Source: Phycisphaera sp.
GTDB taxonomy: Bacteria > Planctomycetota > Phycisphaerae > Phycisphaerales > Phycisphaeraceae
Assembly: GCA_016125215.1 (NCBI GenBank)
Contig: WGMF01000029.1
Location: forward strand, 50,306-114,305
Length of the DNA stretch: 64,000 bases
Direction: 5' to 3'
Below, piece by piece: positions 15,349-23,651 of the stretch; position 1 is the stretch's first letter; each line of letters starts with the position of its first letter. Made by a program: the position numbers and the translations under genes. The notes beneath the pieces were generated by a model. That model had not been told where the DNA came from. It was given only the letters and a program-made list of their open reading frames with translations, and made no database searches.

Positions 15349-16467
15349 ATGCCTTACGAGCGCCCGAACATCCAGCGATTGACCGCCTACACGCCCGGTG
15401 AACAACCCACCGCGACGCGGTTGGTCAAGCTCAACACCAACGAAAATCCCTACCCCCCGTGCGACGCGGTGATGGAGGCGATCCGATCCGTAGCGGCCGA
15501 GTCACTGCGTCGCTACCCCCCGCCGACCGCGCCGAAGTTCCGTCAGGCCGCGGCGAAGTTACACGGGCTTGAGCCTGATCAGGTGTTGGCCACGAACGGC
15601 GGTGATGAGCTGTTGCGTATGGCGGTGTCGGTCTTCTGCTTGCCCGGTGAGATGGGCGGGGCATCGCGCGGCGGGCTGGGAGAGACCTACCCGACTTACT
15701 CATTGTATGACGTGCTGGCTGACATCCACGACACGCCGGCGATCAAGGTGCCGTTGAACGAGGACTGGTCGTTGCCCGACCCCCGGAAGTTTGCACAGGC
15801 CGTGATCGACGCGGGTTGTCGATTGGTGATGGTTGTGAATCCCCACGCGCCGTCGGGCCGACTCGAACCCCCGGAAGTTCTGCGGGAGTTGGCGGCGGCG
15901 CTGAAGGGTCACGCGGTACTGCTCATTGATGAGGCGTATGTCAACTTTGCAAAGCGCGACGCGGTGGAACTGCTGCGTGAATCGACCCGGGGCGAACTCG
16001 ACAACGTGCTCATCCTGCGGACCTTGAGCAAGGGGTACTCCCTCGCGGGCTTGCGTTTTGGCTACGGCCTGGGTCACCCCAGTCTCATCGCTGCACTCGA
16101 CAAGGCTCGGGACAGTTACAACACCGACGCCCTCGCACAGGCCGCGGCACTCGCCGCCATCCAGAACACCGACGAAGCCCGCAAGACCTGGGACAAGGTC
16201 ATCGAACAACGCGCGTGGCTCACCGACCAGCTCCGTCAGCGCGGGTTCACCGTAGCCCCGAGCGAGAGTAACTTTGTGTTAGCCCAGCCCACCCAAGGTC
16301 CCGGTGCCAAAGACCTCTACCAATCCCTGGCCTCCCTCGGCGTCTTCGTCCGCTACTTCGACCACGACCGCCTCCGCGACAAACTCCGCATCACCATCGG
16401 CACGCCGGAGCAAAACACAATCCTGTTGCAGGAACTTGACAGAATCGCAGGATCCAAGAAGGAATAA
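15349..16467 (+). CDS. hisC: histidinol-phosphate aminotransferase
   Basis: PLP-dependent class I/II aminotransferase of histidine synthesis, converting imidazole-acetol phosphate and glutamate to histidinol phosphate. 372 residues from the ATG at 15349; the longer upstream reading is antisense to the HEAT gene. Motifs: KLNTNENPYPP at the N-terminus, LATNGGDELLR, DEAYVNFA and the PLP lysine in TLSKGYSLAGLRFGYG. hisB follows 328 bp downstream on the same strand, separated by a nested inverted repeat that starts at the TAA stop. Confidence 0.95.
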   Translation: MPYERPNIQRLTAYTPGEQPTATRLVKLNTNENPYPPCDAVMEAIRSVAAESLRRYPPPTAPKFRQAAAKLHGLEPDQVLATNGGDELLRMAVSVFCLPGEMGGASRGGLGETYPTYSLYDVLADIHDTPAIKVPLNEDWSLPDPRKFAQAVIDAGCRLVMVVNPHAPSGRLEPPEVLRELAAALKGHAVLLIDEAYVNFAKRDAVELLRESTRGELDNVLILRTLSKGYSLAGLRFGYGLGHPSLIAALDKARDSYNTDALAQAAALAAIQNTDEARKTWDKVIEQRAWLTDQLRQRGFTVAPSESNFVLAQPTQGPGAKDLYQSLASLGVFVRYFDHDRLRDKLRITIGTPEQNTILLQELDRIAGSKKE

Positions 16468-16721
16468 TCCGCAGATTACGCAGATTTCGCAGATTCGTAC
16501 AGGAAGAGTTCGCCACAGTGGACACAGAGAAGATAAGGGAGCGATGGGTTCAGAGTTAGATTTTGACATTTTGCCCTGTCGCCTGCGACCGGAGGTTAGA
16601 CTTCTGAGATCATCAATCATCAATCATCAATGGATTTCCCTCTCCCACCCTCCGTGTTCTCTGTGTCCTCTTGTGGTGAATATCTTTTCTTCAATCTGCG
16701 AAATCTGCGTAATCTGCGGAT
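16467..16721. repeat. nested inverted repeat N1 (hisC-hisB spacer)
   Basis: The outer 29-bp arms are a perfect inverted match: ATCCGCAGATTACGCAGATT... at 16467-16495 against ...AATCTGCGTAATCTGCGGAT at 16693-16721. An inner pair follows: CCACAGTGGACACAGAGA (~16513-16530) against TCTCTGTGTCCTCTTGTGG (~16657-16676). In the middle lie a GTCGCCTGCGAC hairpin (16579-16590) and a GATCATCAATCATCAATC tract. The left outer arm begins on the last base of the hisC stop. There is no gene in this spacer. Confidence 0.85.
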
Positions 16722-16749
16722 AAACTCTCCCCCTCTCACCCACAACCCC

Positions 16750-16783
16750 ATCCTGTTGATCCCTCCAATCCTGTTATCCTGTC
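16750..16783 (+). promoter_or_regulatory. oriented 34-bp upstream element, hisB copy
   Basis: ATCCTGTTGATCCC, TCCA, ATCCTGTTATCCTGTC, ending 12 bp before the hisB ATG. It has the same orientation relative to the gene as four other copies (18942, 21207, 43456, 44969). Confidence 0.6.
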
Positions 16784-16795
16784 TATCGATCCCCC

Positions 16796-17389
16796 ATGCC
16801 ACGAACCGCTTCCATCACGCGTAAGACCAACGAGACCCGGATCGCCCTCGAACTCAACCTCGACGGCGGGCCCTACACCCACAAGACCGGCGTCGGCTTT
16901 TTCGACCACATGCTCGACCACGTCGCACGCCACGGCCGCGTCGGCCTGAACATCCAAGCCACCGGCGACACCCACATCGACGACCACCACACCGTTGAGG
17001 ACGTGGGCATCGTGCTCGGTCAGGCCATCGACAAGGCGCTGGGCGACAAGAAAGGTATCGAACGCTACGGCTACGGCGTCGTGCCGATGGACGAATCCCT
17101 CGCGCGCGTCGCCATCGACCTCTCCGGTCGCGCTGCCCTGGTTTTCAAGGTCACCTTCCGGGGGTTCGGTGAAGACCCCGCTGCGATCGGACGCTTCGAC
17201 GTGCAACTCGTCGAGGAGTTTTTCAACGCCGTGGCGCAGAACGCCAGGATGAACCTGCACATCGAAGTGCCCTGGGGCGAAAACAACCACCACATCGCCG
17301 AGGCCATCTTCAAGGCCTTCGGTCGTGCCCTGCGCCAGGCTGTCGCCATCACCGGCGACCAGGTCCCCAGCACCAAGGGCGTGCTTTAG
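16796..17389 (+). CDS. hisB: imidazoleglycerol-phosphate dehydratase
   Basis: Monofunctional HisB, 197 residues, the normal length for the dehydratase alone. It dehydrates imidazoleglycerol phosphate to imidazole-acetol phosphate, the substrate of HisC encoded just upstream. Manganese-binding motifs: [15 protein letters not shown] and [13 protein letters not shown] near the N-terminus, and [20 protein letters not shown] near the C-terminus. A CTTCCGGGGG word lies at 17155-17164. Confidence 0.97.
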   Translation: MPRTASITRKTNETRIALELNLDGGPYTHKTGVGFFDHMLDHVARHGRVGLNIQATGDTHIDDHHTVEDVGIVLGQAIDKALGDKKGIERYGYGVVPMDESLARVAIDLSGRAALVFKVTFRGFGEDPAAIGRFDVQLVEEFFNAVAQNARMNLHIEVPWGENNHHIAEAIFKAFGRALRQAVAITGDQVPSTKGVL

Positions 17390-17406
17390 AAAAGGCTGTC
17401 AACACG

Positions 17407-17440
17407 CAGTGGCGTGCCACTGGCGGCTTGCCCGCCAGTG
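17407..17440. terminator. double hairpin after hisB
   Basis: Two overlapping perfect palindromes: CAGTGGCGTGCCACTG (17407-17422) and CACTGGCGG, CTTG, CCGCCAGTG region (17418-17440). They lie 17 bp after the hisB stop, between convergent genes. There is no long T run, so this may be a repeat of REP type as much as a terminator. Confidence 0.5.
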
Positions 17441-17495
17441 AAAGACGTGTGTTTTGCAACACGGGCAGACAAAAGCCGGTGGCACACTTCACCTG

Positions 17496-18365
17496 TTATT
17501 TCTCGGCGGGTGCGGGTGGACTCTCACGCTCAATCGCCGTACGCAGGTTTTTCAATTCCGCCGTGTGGTCGCCCCAGACCTCGCCGAGGATCGCGGCGTC
17601 GAGCGCTCGGTCCATCTGGCCCGTCAGGTACGACATCACCGCGACGACAAAGTAATCATCGAGACTATCCACGCTCTGCAACGTCCGTGCGTGGGACTCG
17701 TCCGCAAGTCGGCGGAGTGTCTCCTCAAGATCGGTCGTGCCAAGGTCAAGCCCATCGCCCGCACGGTCGCTCGTCGCCCATGCACGGCGGAGCGCTTCGA
17801 TGGCCCGCACACGCTGGCCCGAGACCGCGTAACACAAGCCCTGCCCAAGTCGGCTTTGCGCATCGGTAGGCCAGACGCCGAGCATCCGGCTGAACATCAC
17901 CAGCGCACTTTCACTGTGCCCACGCACCAGCGCCCGCCACGCTGGCGAGCTTTCAACACCTTCGGGTTGATTTACCATCTCCCGCACATTCGGCACCCCC
18001 GGAAGTGTATGAGCGTTGTCACTGCGTCTTGTGCTTGAGGAAGTCGGCGGATAGAGCGCCACATAATTTGGCCCGCGCGGGTTGTTGATCCGCAGGTACG
18101 GCCGATAGATCGGGTAGGGGTAGTTGAGGCTCGAGTCGAGGTAATACGGCGAGTCCGAGCTGTAATAGGTGTTGTAGAGCAGCCTGCGGTAGGGGCTCAG
18201 GCCGATGGAAAAATCGTTGATCCAGAGTGAGGGCGAGCCTTGCACGATCAGCGGCGAGGGCGTCAGGCAAACCGGACTGCCCTGGGTATAGCTGATCGAT
18301 ATCTGCCCACGCGCTATTGCGGGTGCAAGCAGCAGGCACAACACGGTCCAACCCCAGCGCGACAT
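17496..18365 (-). CDS. exported Tyr/Pro-rich protein with TPR-like C-terminus
   Basis: 289 residues. Signal peptide (WGWTVLCLLLAPAIARG), then a Tyr/Pro/Ser-rich segment (~40-105; LSPYRRLLYNTYYSSDSPYYL), then helical TPR-like pairs (~140-280; HSESALVMFSRMLGVWPTDAQSRLGQGLCYAVSGQ ...). A periplasmic or surface protein of unknown role. It has the look of the many short-repeat exported proteins of planctomycetes. Confidence 0.7.
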   Translation of the reverse strand: MSRWGWTVLCLLLAPAIARGQISISYTQGSPVCLTPSPLIVQGSPSLWINDFSIGLSPYRRLLYNTYYSSDSPYYLDSSLNYPYPIYRPYLRINNPRGPNYVALYPPTSSSTRRSDNAHTLPGVPNVREMVNQPEGVESSPAWRALVRGHSESALVMFSRMLGVWPTDAQSRLGQGLCYAVSGQRVRAIEALRRAWATSDRAGDGLDLGTTDLEETLRRLADESHARTLQSVDSLDDYFVVAVMSYLTGQMDRALDAAILGEVWGDHTAELKNLRTAIERESPPAPAEK

Positions 18366-18433
18366 GGTGTTTCCTCACCAATATTATTGTCACGCTGCGA
18401 GCGTAAACCAAGTGTGGGTTTCACGCATAGGTG

Positions 18434-18455
18434 GCCCCGCATATTCATGCGGGGC
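18434..18455. repeat. GCCCCGCAT hairpin
   Basis: GCCCCGCAT, ATTC, ATGCGGGGC: a perfect 9-bp stem between the divergently ended genes at 18366 and 18484. A worn copy (CCCCGCATCTTCATGC) occurs at ~60843-60858, so it is a repeated unit, and it may terminate the GNAT transcript. Confidence 0.55.
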
Positions 18456-18484
18456 TGTGAATATCTTTGCTCGACCTTGTGGTA

Positions 18485-18934
18485 TTACTCGCCCAGGACT
18501 TTCTCGAAGATGACGAGGTTGTCGCCGCGGTCGGGGTCCCACCGCATGCCGACGATGTCGTAGAGCTGGGTGATGCCCAGGTGGAGCATGGGGCGGTGCT
18601 GGTTGTGGCACTCCAGGCGCATGGAGACGTATTCGTGGTGTTTGGCCCACGCCTGGGCGGCTTCCATGAGTTGCGAGGCCACGCCCTGCCTGCGGTAGTC
18701 GGGGAGCGTGCCGACGAGCCAGGTGAAAAAGACGCTGGGCTTGAGTTCGAAGCCGATGAAAAACCCGACGGGTCGGTCGTCGATGTGGGCCACCATCATG
18801 AGCGTGTTGTGCCTGCCGAGGAACCGCCGTTGAAACGAGGCCATGTCACGCGGGGGCTTGAAGACCTGGTTGTAAAGGTCCGCGATGAGCGCCAGTTCGC
18901 CCGGGCCGACGATGTCGATCTTGGTGTTGGCCAT
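18485..18934 (-). CDS. GNAT-family N-acetyltransferase
   Basis: 149 residues. The acetyl-CoA binding motif A is seen as WLVGTLPDYRRQGVASQLMEAAQ (RRQGVA pyrophosphate loop) at ~75-95. The substrate is unknown. It follows efp on the same strand, with the oriented 34-bp element filling the space before its ATG, only 7 bp away. Confidence 0.85.
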   Translation of the reverse strand: MANTKIDIVGPGELALIADLYNQVFKPPRDMASFQRRFLGRHNTLMMVAHIDDRPVGFFIGFELKPSVFFTWLVGTLPDYRRQGVASQLMEAAQAWAKHHEYVSMRLECHNQHRPMLHLGITQLYDIVGMRWDPDRGDNLVIFEKVLGE

Positions 18935-18941
18935 GGGATTG

Positions 18942-18975
18942 GACGGGATAACAGGATCAGCGGGATCAACAGGAT
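18942..18975 (-). promoter_or_regulatory. oriented 34-bp upstream element, GNAT copy
   Basis: On the minus strand: ATCCTGTTGATCCC, GCTG, ATCCTGTTATCCCGTC. It ends 7 bp before the ATG at 18934 and lies between the efp stop and the GNAT start. Confidence 0.6.
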
Positions 18976-18988
18976 CGGAATTGGAATG

Positions 18989-19543
18989 TTATGCGCGGGA
19001 GAGGTACGAGCCATCGGCGGTGCTGATGCGCAGGGTCTCGCCGATCTCGATGAACGGGGGGACGCGGGTTTTCAGGCCGGTCTCCATCGTGGCTTCTTTG
19101 AGCTGGTTGGTCGCGGTGGCGCCCTTGATGCCCGGCGGGGTGTCGGTGACCTGGAGGTCGACGGTGTTGGGCAGTTCCAGCAGCACGGGCTTGCCCTCGG
19201 TGAAGAGGATGGTCACGGCGGTGTTGGGCTTGAGGTAGTCCATGGAATTCCCCACGTCCGAGTCCTGGAGGGTGAACTGGTCGTAGGTCTGGCTGTCCAT
19301 GAAGACGTAGCCGGTGTTGTCGGAGTAGAGGTACTCGCAATCCCGCCGGTCGAGGCTGACGGACTCGACTTCCTCACCCGAGCGCAGGCGCTTTTCGAGG
19401 ATCTGCCCGTCGGTGACGCGCTTGATCTTGATCTGCACGAACGCGCGGAGGTTGCCGGGCGTGACGTGGGTGTATTGGGTGATGGCATAGACGTTGCCAT
19501 CCATCTTGATGGCCATACCCGGCCGGAGGTCGGTTGATTTCAT
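18989..19543 (-). CDS. efp: translation elongation factor P
   Basis: EF-P, 184 residues from the ATG at 19541-19543 (AAGGA upstream; the longer frame is spurious). It relieves ribosome stalling on proline runs. N-terminal KOW-like domain MKSTDLRPGMAIKMDGNVYAI, central and C-terminal OB domains (PPFIEIGETLRISTADGSYLSR). The tip loop reads HVTPGNLRAF: the position of E. coli Lys34 is Asn, so lysylation by EpmA cannot occur at that residue. I recall this Pro-Gly-Asn tip from other planctomycete-type EF-Ps. Confidence 0.95.
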   Translation of the reverse strand: MKSTDLRPGMAIKMDGNVYAITQYTHVTPGNLRAFVQIKIKRVTDGQILEKRLRSGEEVESVSLDRRDCEYLYSDNTGYVFMDSQTYDQFTLQDSDVGNSMDYLKPNTAVTILFTEGKPVLLELPNTVDLQVTDTPPGIKGATATNQLKEATMETGLKTRVPPFIEIGETLRISTADGSYLSRA

Positions 19544-19633
19544 AGCGGTATCCTTGTAGTGATCGCCCGGCATGACTTCCGGGGGGCGAGAGTGTAACAG
19601 GGGGGGCGTGAGTGTGCCAGACGCGGGGGAGAT

Positions 19634-19822
19634 GTAGCCGCAAATGAACGCGAATGAACGCAAATGGAGATCGGAGAAGGCAGGAGACAGGAGTGTGGAG
19701 TCCGATCCTATTTAGCCCGGCATGCTCCGGGCGCAACCGGTGTGGCATGGACGCCGATCCCTGCCTCAGTCAACTCGCCTGTCCCATCCCATTTGCGTTC
19801 ATTTGCGTTCGTTCGCGGCTAC
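19634..19822. repeat. nested inverted repeat N2 (ilvE-efp spacer)
   Basis: Outer arms of 34 bp: GTAGCCGCAAATGAACGC... at 19634-19667 and ...GTTCGTTCGCGGCTAC at 19789-19822, matching at 31 of 34 positions as inverted copies. Inside are an AGGAGACAGGAG tract (~19680-19695) and the shared centre TATTTAGCCCGG, CATGCT, CCGGGC (~19707-19731). The right arm overlaps the TAG stop (19819-19821) of the aminotransferase gene. No gene is present here. Confidence 0.85.
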
Positions 19823-20724
19823 TTCCTGGTTTGCTCATCGATGAGCGCCAGCATCGCCGTGCGTAGCCTGCGTGTGATCGGCCCGACTTGCCCGCCTGCG
19901 ATGGTCTTGTTTTCGATCTTCGTCACCGGGAGGAGTTGCCAGCTTGCGTTGGTCAGAAAGACCTCGTCGGCTTCGAGCAGGTCGTTGATCGAGAGCATCT
20001 GTTTATGGGCGGGAATCGATGCGTCTTTGGCCAGTTCGATCGCCGTTGACCGTGTGACGCCCGGCAGGACCGGCGCGGGCAGGCCGCCCCGGGTTTCTTC
20101 ACCGCGTGCGATCGGGGTGAAGAGTTCGTTGTTCTTGACAAGAAAGAGATTGCTCACGCAGCCGGAGGCCAGGTGGTTGCTGACCTGCAGGATGATCGCC
20201 TCCGCTGCGCCGACGGAGGCCGCCTGCCGCAGCACGCTCAGGCGTGACCAATAGGCCAGCGTCTTGTGGCCCGCGTGGGGGTCGAAGGGGTTGGCCATCG
20301 CAGGACCGACGATCGCCATGACGCCTTTGTCGAAATACTCCGGGGCATACTCGACGGGCGGTGTGGCCACGACGCAGACCGTCGGCTCGGGCCGGGCGGA
20401 CGCATCACCCGAACGCAGCAACGAAACACTCCCGGGGGTGACGGTCAGACGGACACGGGCGTGGGTCAGGCCATTGGCTTCGAGGGTTTCGTCGATGGCG
20501 TGGGTCAGGGTTTGTCGGTCGGTGGTCAAAGCCATACGGAGCTGCGCGGCGCTGTCGGCTAGACGGTCGAGGTGGCGCTGGAGTTGGAAGACCTTCCCAT
20601 GCCGGGCGGTCATGGTTTCAAAGAGGCCCACCGCGTGCTGGAAGCCGGCGTCTTCGAGGCTGATGGAGGCCTGCTCCCGTCGGACGAGGTGGCCGTTGAG
20701 GTGGATGAGGGATTCGGGGTTCAT
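19819..20724 (-). CDS. class IV aminotransferase (branched-chain/ADC lyase type)
   Basis: Fold-type IV PLP enzyme, 301 residues from the ATG at 20722-20724. Family signs: IHLNGHLVRREQASISLEDAGFQHAVGLFETM at the N-terminus, the PLP lysine in HAGHKTLAYWSRLSVLRQA, SGCVSNLFLVKN, and LPGVTRSTAIELAK. It could be branched-chain, D-amino acid aminotransferase or aminodeoxychorismate lyase; I cannot separate them, so no symbol is given. Upstream and divergent is rpmE. Confidence 0.88.
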   Translation of the reverse strand: MNPESLIHLNGHLVRREQASISLEDAGFQHAVGLFETMTARHGKVFQLQRHLDRLADSAAQLRMALTTDRQTLTHAIDETLEANGLTHARVRLTVTPGSVSLLRSGDASARPEPTVCVVATPPVEYAPEYFDKGVMAIVGPAMANPFDPHAGHKTLAYWSRLSVLRQAASVGAAEAIILQVSNHLASGCVSNLFLVKNNELFTPIARGEETRGGLPAPVLPGVTRSTAIELAKDASIPAHKQMLSINDLLEADEVFLTNASWQLLPVTKIENKTIAGGQVGPITRRLRTAMLALIDEQTRK

Positions 20725-20746
20725 AGCGGGGCCTTGCGGGGGTGAT

Positions 20747-20774
20747 TTGCCCTGTCGACTGGCCTGATTATAAT
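20747..20774 (+). promoter_or_regulatory. rpmE promoter
   Basis: TTGCCC (20747-20752), a 16-base spacer, and a perfect TATAAT (20769-20774), 55 bp before the rpmE ATG. Confidence 0.6.
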
Positions 20775-20829
20775 GCTTGGCTCGATTCAGACGACCCTCA
20801 CACGCACCCTCACCCGTCCGAGGCCCGCC

Positions 20830-21087
20830 ATGAAAGCCGACATCCACCCCAAGTACACCGAGTGCAAGGTCACCTGCGCCTGTGGCAACAACTTCGTCAC
20901 CCGCAGCACGGTCAAGAGCCTGCACGTCGATATCTGCTCGGCCTGCCACCCCTTCTTCACGGGCAAGCAGAAGTTCGTGGACACCGCCGGCCGCGTCGAG
21001 AAGTTCCAGAAGAAGTTCGCCGGCGGCTACTTCAAGAGCCCGACCAAGCCCGCCGCGGCCAAGCCCGCCCCCGCCGCCAAGGCCTAG
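20830..21087 (+). CDS. rpmE: 50S ribosomal protein L31
   Basis: bL31, 85 residues from the ATG at 20830. It begins [20 protein letters not shown] and carries the four-cysteine zinc site (the first Cys in [10 protein letters not shown], later [10 protein letters not shown]), so it is the zinc-containing (C+) form. A Lys/Ala/Pro tail (~68-85) extends it slightly. It is divergent from the class IV aminotransferase gene and upstream of prfA, a common neighbour of rpmE in bacteria. Confidence 0.96.
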   Translation: MKADIHPKYTECKVTCACGNNFVTRSTVKSLHVDICSACHPFFTGKQKFVDTAGRVEKFQKKFAGGYFKSPTKPAAAKPAPAAKA

Positions 21088-21206
21088 CTCACCACAATTT
21101 TTTAACACGCGCACCGATCACGGTCGGTGTTGTTCCATGCGCAAAATCCTTTTGACAGGATCACGGGTTGGAAAGCCGGATCAACAGGAACAGAAGATTA
21201 TGGCTT

Positions 21207-21240
21207 TGAATAGCCTGGTTCTTGATCCTGTTATCCTGTC
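21207..21240 (+). promoter_or_regulatory. oriented upstream element, prfA copy
   Basis: The right half is perfect (GATCCTGTTATCCTGTC, ending 21240); the left half is degenerate. It ends 20 bp before the prfA ATG. An inverse partial copy (GACAGGATCACGGG, GGATCAACAGGA) lies ~21157-21190, so the pair could form a hairpin in the leader. Confidence 0.5.
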
Positions 21241-21260
21241 TAATCCGATATCCGCTCACG

Positions 21261-22343
21261 ATGCCATCCCCACACGACAGTTTGTTTGCCAAGCTCGACG
21301 CGCTGGCGTCGGAGTTTGACACGCTGGAGAAGCAGCTCGTCGACCCCGACGTGGTCAGCGACCATCAGCGGGTGCGGGAGCTCTCGATCCGCCGATCCGC
21401 GATGGAGGGGCTGGTGACACGCTACCGCGCGTGCAGGGCACTCGAACGGCAGATCGCCGACAACGAAGCGATGGTGAACGACAAGAACGACGCGGAGCTT
21501 GCGGAACTCGCCGCGGCGGAGCTGCCCACCCTGCGTGAGTCGTACAACCAGCTAGTCCAATCGATCACGGAGGACCTTGTCACCGCCGACGACCGCGCGG
21601 TGGGGAGCGTGATCCTGGAAATCCGCGCGGGAACGGGCGGGGCGGAGGCGGCGTTGTGGGCGGGTGATCTGCTTGCGATGTACGAAAAACTCGCGATACG
21701 CAAGGGTTTCACGGTCGGCGTCCTGGAAACTTCCGGGGGCGAGCAGGGGGGCATTCGGCAGGCGGTGTGCCAGGTCGCTGGGCCGGGCGTGTGGCAGACG
21801 CTGGGTTACGAGGGCGGGGTGCATTGCGTCAAGCGTGTGCCGGCCACGGAGACACAGGGCCGCGTCCACACCTCGACCGCGACGGTCGCGGTGCTGCCCG
21901 AGCCGGAGAAACTTCAGATCGACATCCCCGAGTCGGACGTGAAGATGGACATCACCACCGCGCAGGGCCCGGGCGGGCAGAACGTCAATAAGGTCGCCAC
22001 CGCGGTCAAGCTCGTCCACATCCCCACCGGCATCGAGGTGCGGATGCAGGAGTCCAAGAGCCAGCAGCAGAACCGCGTCAAGGCCTGGCAGCTCCTGCGT
22101 GCCCGGGTCTACGACCTGTATCAAAAACAAAAGCACGCCGAACGCTCAGCCAAGCGCTCCGCGATGATCGGTTCGGGCGAACGCTCCGAGCGCGTGCGCA
22201 CCTACCGATGGAAAGAGAGCATCGTCGTCGACCACCGTCTGGAGCAATCGTTCCCGCTCAACGCGATCTTGAATGGCGACATGGATGAGTTGACAAACGC
22301 CCTGATTGCCAAGGACCGCGAACAGCGGCTGGCGACGCTGTGA
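21261..22343 (+). CDS. prfA: peptide chain release factor 1
   Basis: RF1, 360 residues from the ATG at 21261. It reads UAA and UAG. Codon-recognition tripeptide Pro-Ala-Thr in KRVPATETQGRVHTS; the GGQ catalytic motif in TTAQGPGGQNVNKVATAV; domain 1 helices at the N-terminus. Normal length. The upstream frame to 21222 lies in the repeat element and is rejected. A CTTCCGGGGG word lies at 21730-21739. Confidence 0.97.
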   Translation: MPSPHDSLFAKLDALASEFDTLEKQLVDPDVVSDHQRVRELSIRRSAMEGLVTRYRACRALERQIADNEAMVNDKNDAELAELAAAELPTLRESYNQLVQSITEDLVTADDRAVGSVILEIRAGTGGAEAALWAGDLLAMYEKLAIRKGFTVGVLETSGGEQGGIRQAVCQVAGPGVWQTLGYEGGVHCVKRVPATETQGRVHTSTATVAVLPEPEKLQIDIPESDVKMDITTAQGPGGQNVNKVATAVKLVHIPTGIEVRMQESKSQQQNRVKAWQLLRARVYDLYQKQKHAERSAKRSAMIGSGERSERVRTYRWKESIVVDHRLEQSFPLNAILNGDMDELTNALIAKDREQRLATL

Positions 22344-22380
22344 GTATTGTCTGATGTTTGATGACTGATGTGAGAGTGGG

Positions 22381-23592
22381 CTAGCGGTACGTCACGTCGC
22401 TCTGCAGGTTGCCCTCTTCGTCGCGTGACCAGACCAGCGTCGGCTCGGGCTTGAGGCCCTGCGCGGTGATGCGTGGCGGGTCGCCGTCACGTTCGGGTGC
22501 GAGGAACTGGAACTCGCGGGTCGAGCCGTTGGGCAGGGTGTATTGATAGAGCGAGTCATCCTCGGCCTTGATGACGATCGTCATCCCGTTGGCGGTGTAG
22601 GTCATCTCAAAGTGCGATCTTTTGAGCACGGTACGCAGGTCGTCAAGGGTCTGGGGCATCGGGCGCTTCTGGTCAGCCATGAATTGCATCGCCCTGGCCA
22701 GAAATTCCATGCGGTAGCGAGCGGTGGTCAGCGCGTCGGGTTCGAGGGACTCGATGTATTCCACCCAGCGCTTGCGGAAGGGGTCGGTGTCGTTGGAGCC
22801 GAACGCTTTCTTGAACGCCTCTTCAGACGACTGGCCCTCGCCCACGAAGTGCAGGTATTTCTCGAAGTAGGGCTGGTATTTCTTGTTCTGACCGTGGACG
22901 AGAAAATAGACCACGCTCCACGCCTGCGCGTAGTTGAGCGCCCCCTTGTCCGCATCGGTATTCAGTTCCCTGGCCCACTGCTGGCCCGTGATGTTCAACA
23001 GTCGATCAAAGCCCACCTCACGCTTGTTTTTCAGCGCGTCCTGTATCAGCAGCAACCGCCGACTGTCCGCGTACCCGACGCTGAACGATCCGCGCACAAG
23101 GATGCCGTCCTCGAAATACTGCGCCAGCCCCTCGTTGACCCACGTCGGCAGGTCCTGGCCGATGCGTGCCCAGGCGAACTGGTGGAACCCCTCGTGCTGG
23201 AGCGTGCGCAGCGTCTCGCTGCGGCTCTTGCCCTCGATGAAAGTCAGCAGCCCCGCGAAGTTCTCCCGCACCGCGAACATGCCGCCGGAATTCTGGCTGG
23301 GGATGCCGAGCTTGGACAAAAAGTCGTGGTAGCCCTTTTCCGTTTTAAACAGGTAGAGGCTCGGGACCTCGTTGTTGATTGCCTTGAAACCACGGAAGCG
23401 ACGGTAATACTCGTCCGCCACGCTGTCCATGTGCGTTGCCCACGGCACGGCGGCCTCTCGGTCGAGGTCGGTGATCACGAGATAGCGTCGGCTCTTGAAC
23501 TGCGTGAGTTGTTGCGCGTGGACAGGTCCCACACCGCAAAAAAACACCGCGATCCACACCCCGCAGACGACCGCGATGCAGCGAGATTTCAT
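22381..23592 (-). CDS. exported DUF1570-type metallopeptidase-like protein
   Basis: 403 residues from the ATG at 23590-23592, which starts a signal peptide (CIAVVCGVWIAVFFCGVGPVHA) behind GAAGAGG. A GTG at 23655 overlapping the accD stop as GTGA is an alternative start. The central domain has LQHEGFHQFAW (HExxH) and LPTWVNEGLAQYFE (third ligand Glu), the gluzincin-like layout of DUF1570 proteins common in planctomycetes. The C-terminal ~100 residues form a separate beta-rich region. Its substrate is unknown. It lies in an operon with accD. Confidence 0.85.
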   Translation of the reverse strand: MKSRCIAVVCGVWIAVFFCGVGPVHAQQLTQFKSRRYLVITDLDREAAVPWATHMDSVADEYYRRFRGFKAINNEVPSLYLFKTEKGYHDFLSKLGIPSQNSGGMFAVRENFAGLLTFIEGKSRSETLRTLQHEGFHQFAWARIGQDLPTWVNEGLAQYFEDGILVRGSFSVGYADSRRLLLIQDALKNKREVGFDRLLNITGQQWARELNTDADKGALNYAQAWSVVYFLVHGQNKKYQPYFEKYLHFVGEGQSSEEAFKKAFGSNDTDPFRKRWVEYIESLEPDALTTARYRMEFLARAMQFMADQKRPMPQTLDDLRTVLKRSHFEMTYTANGMTIVIKAEDDSLYQYTLPNGSTREFQFLAPERDGDPPRITAQGLKPEPTLVWSRDEEGNLQSDVTYR

Positions 23593-23651
23593 TGGCCTCT
23601 TCACGTCATCCCCCAGTGGGTCCGACTCTCTCTCAATACCCCGATGCACAC

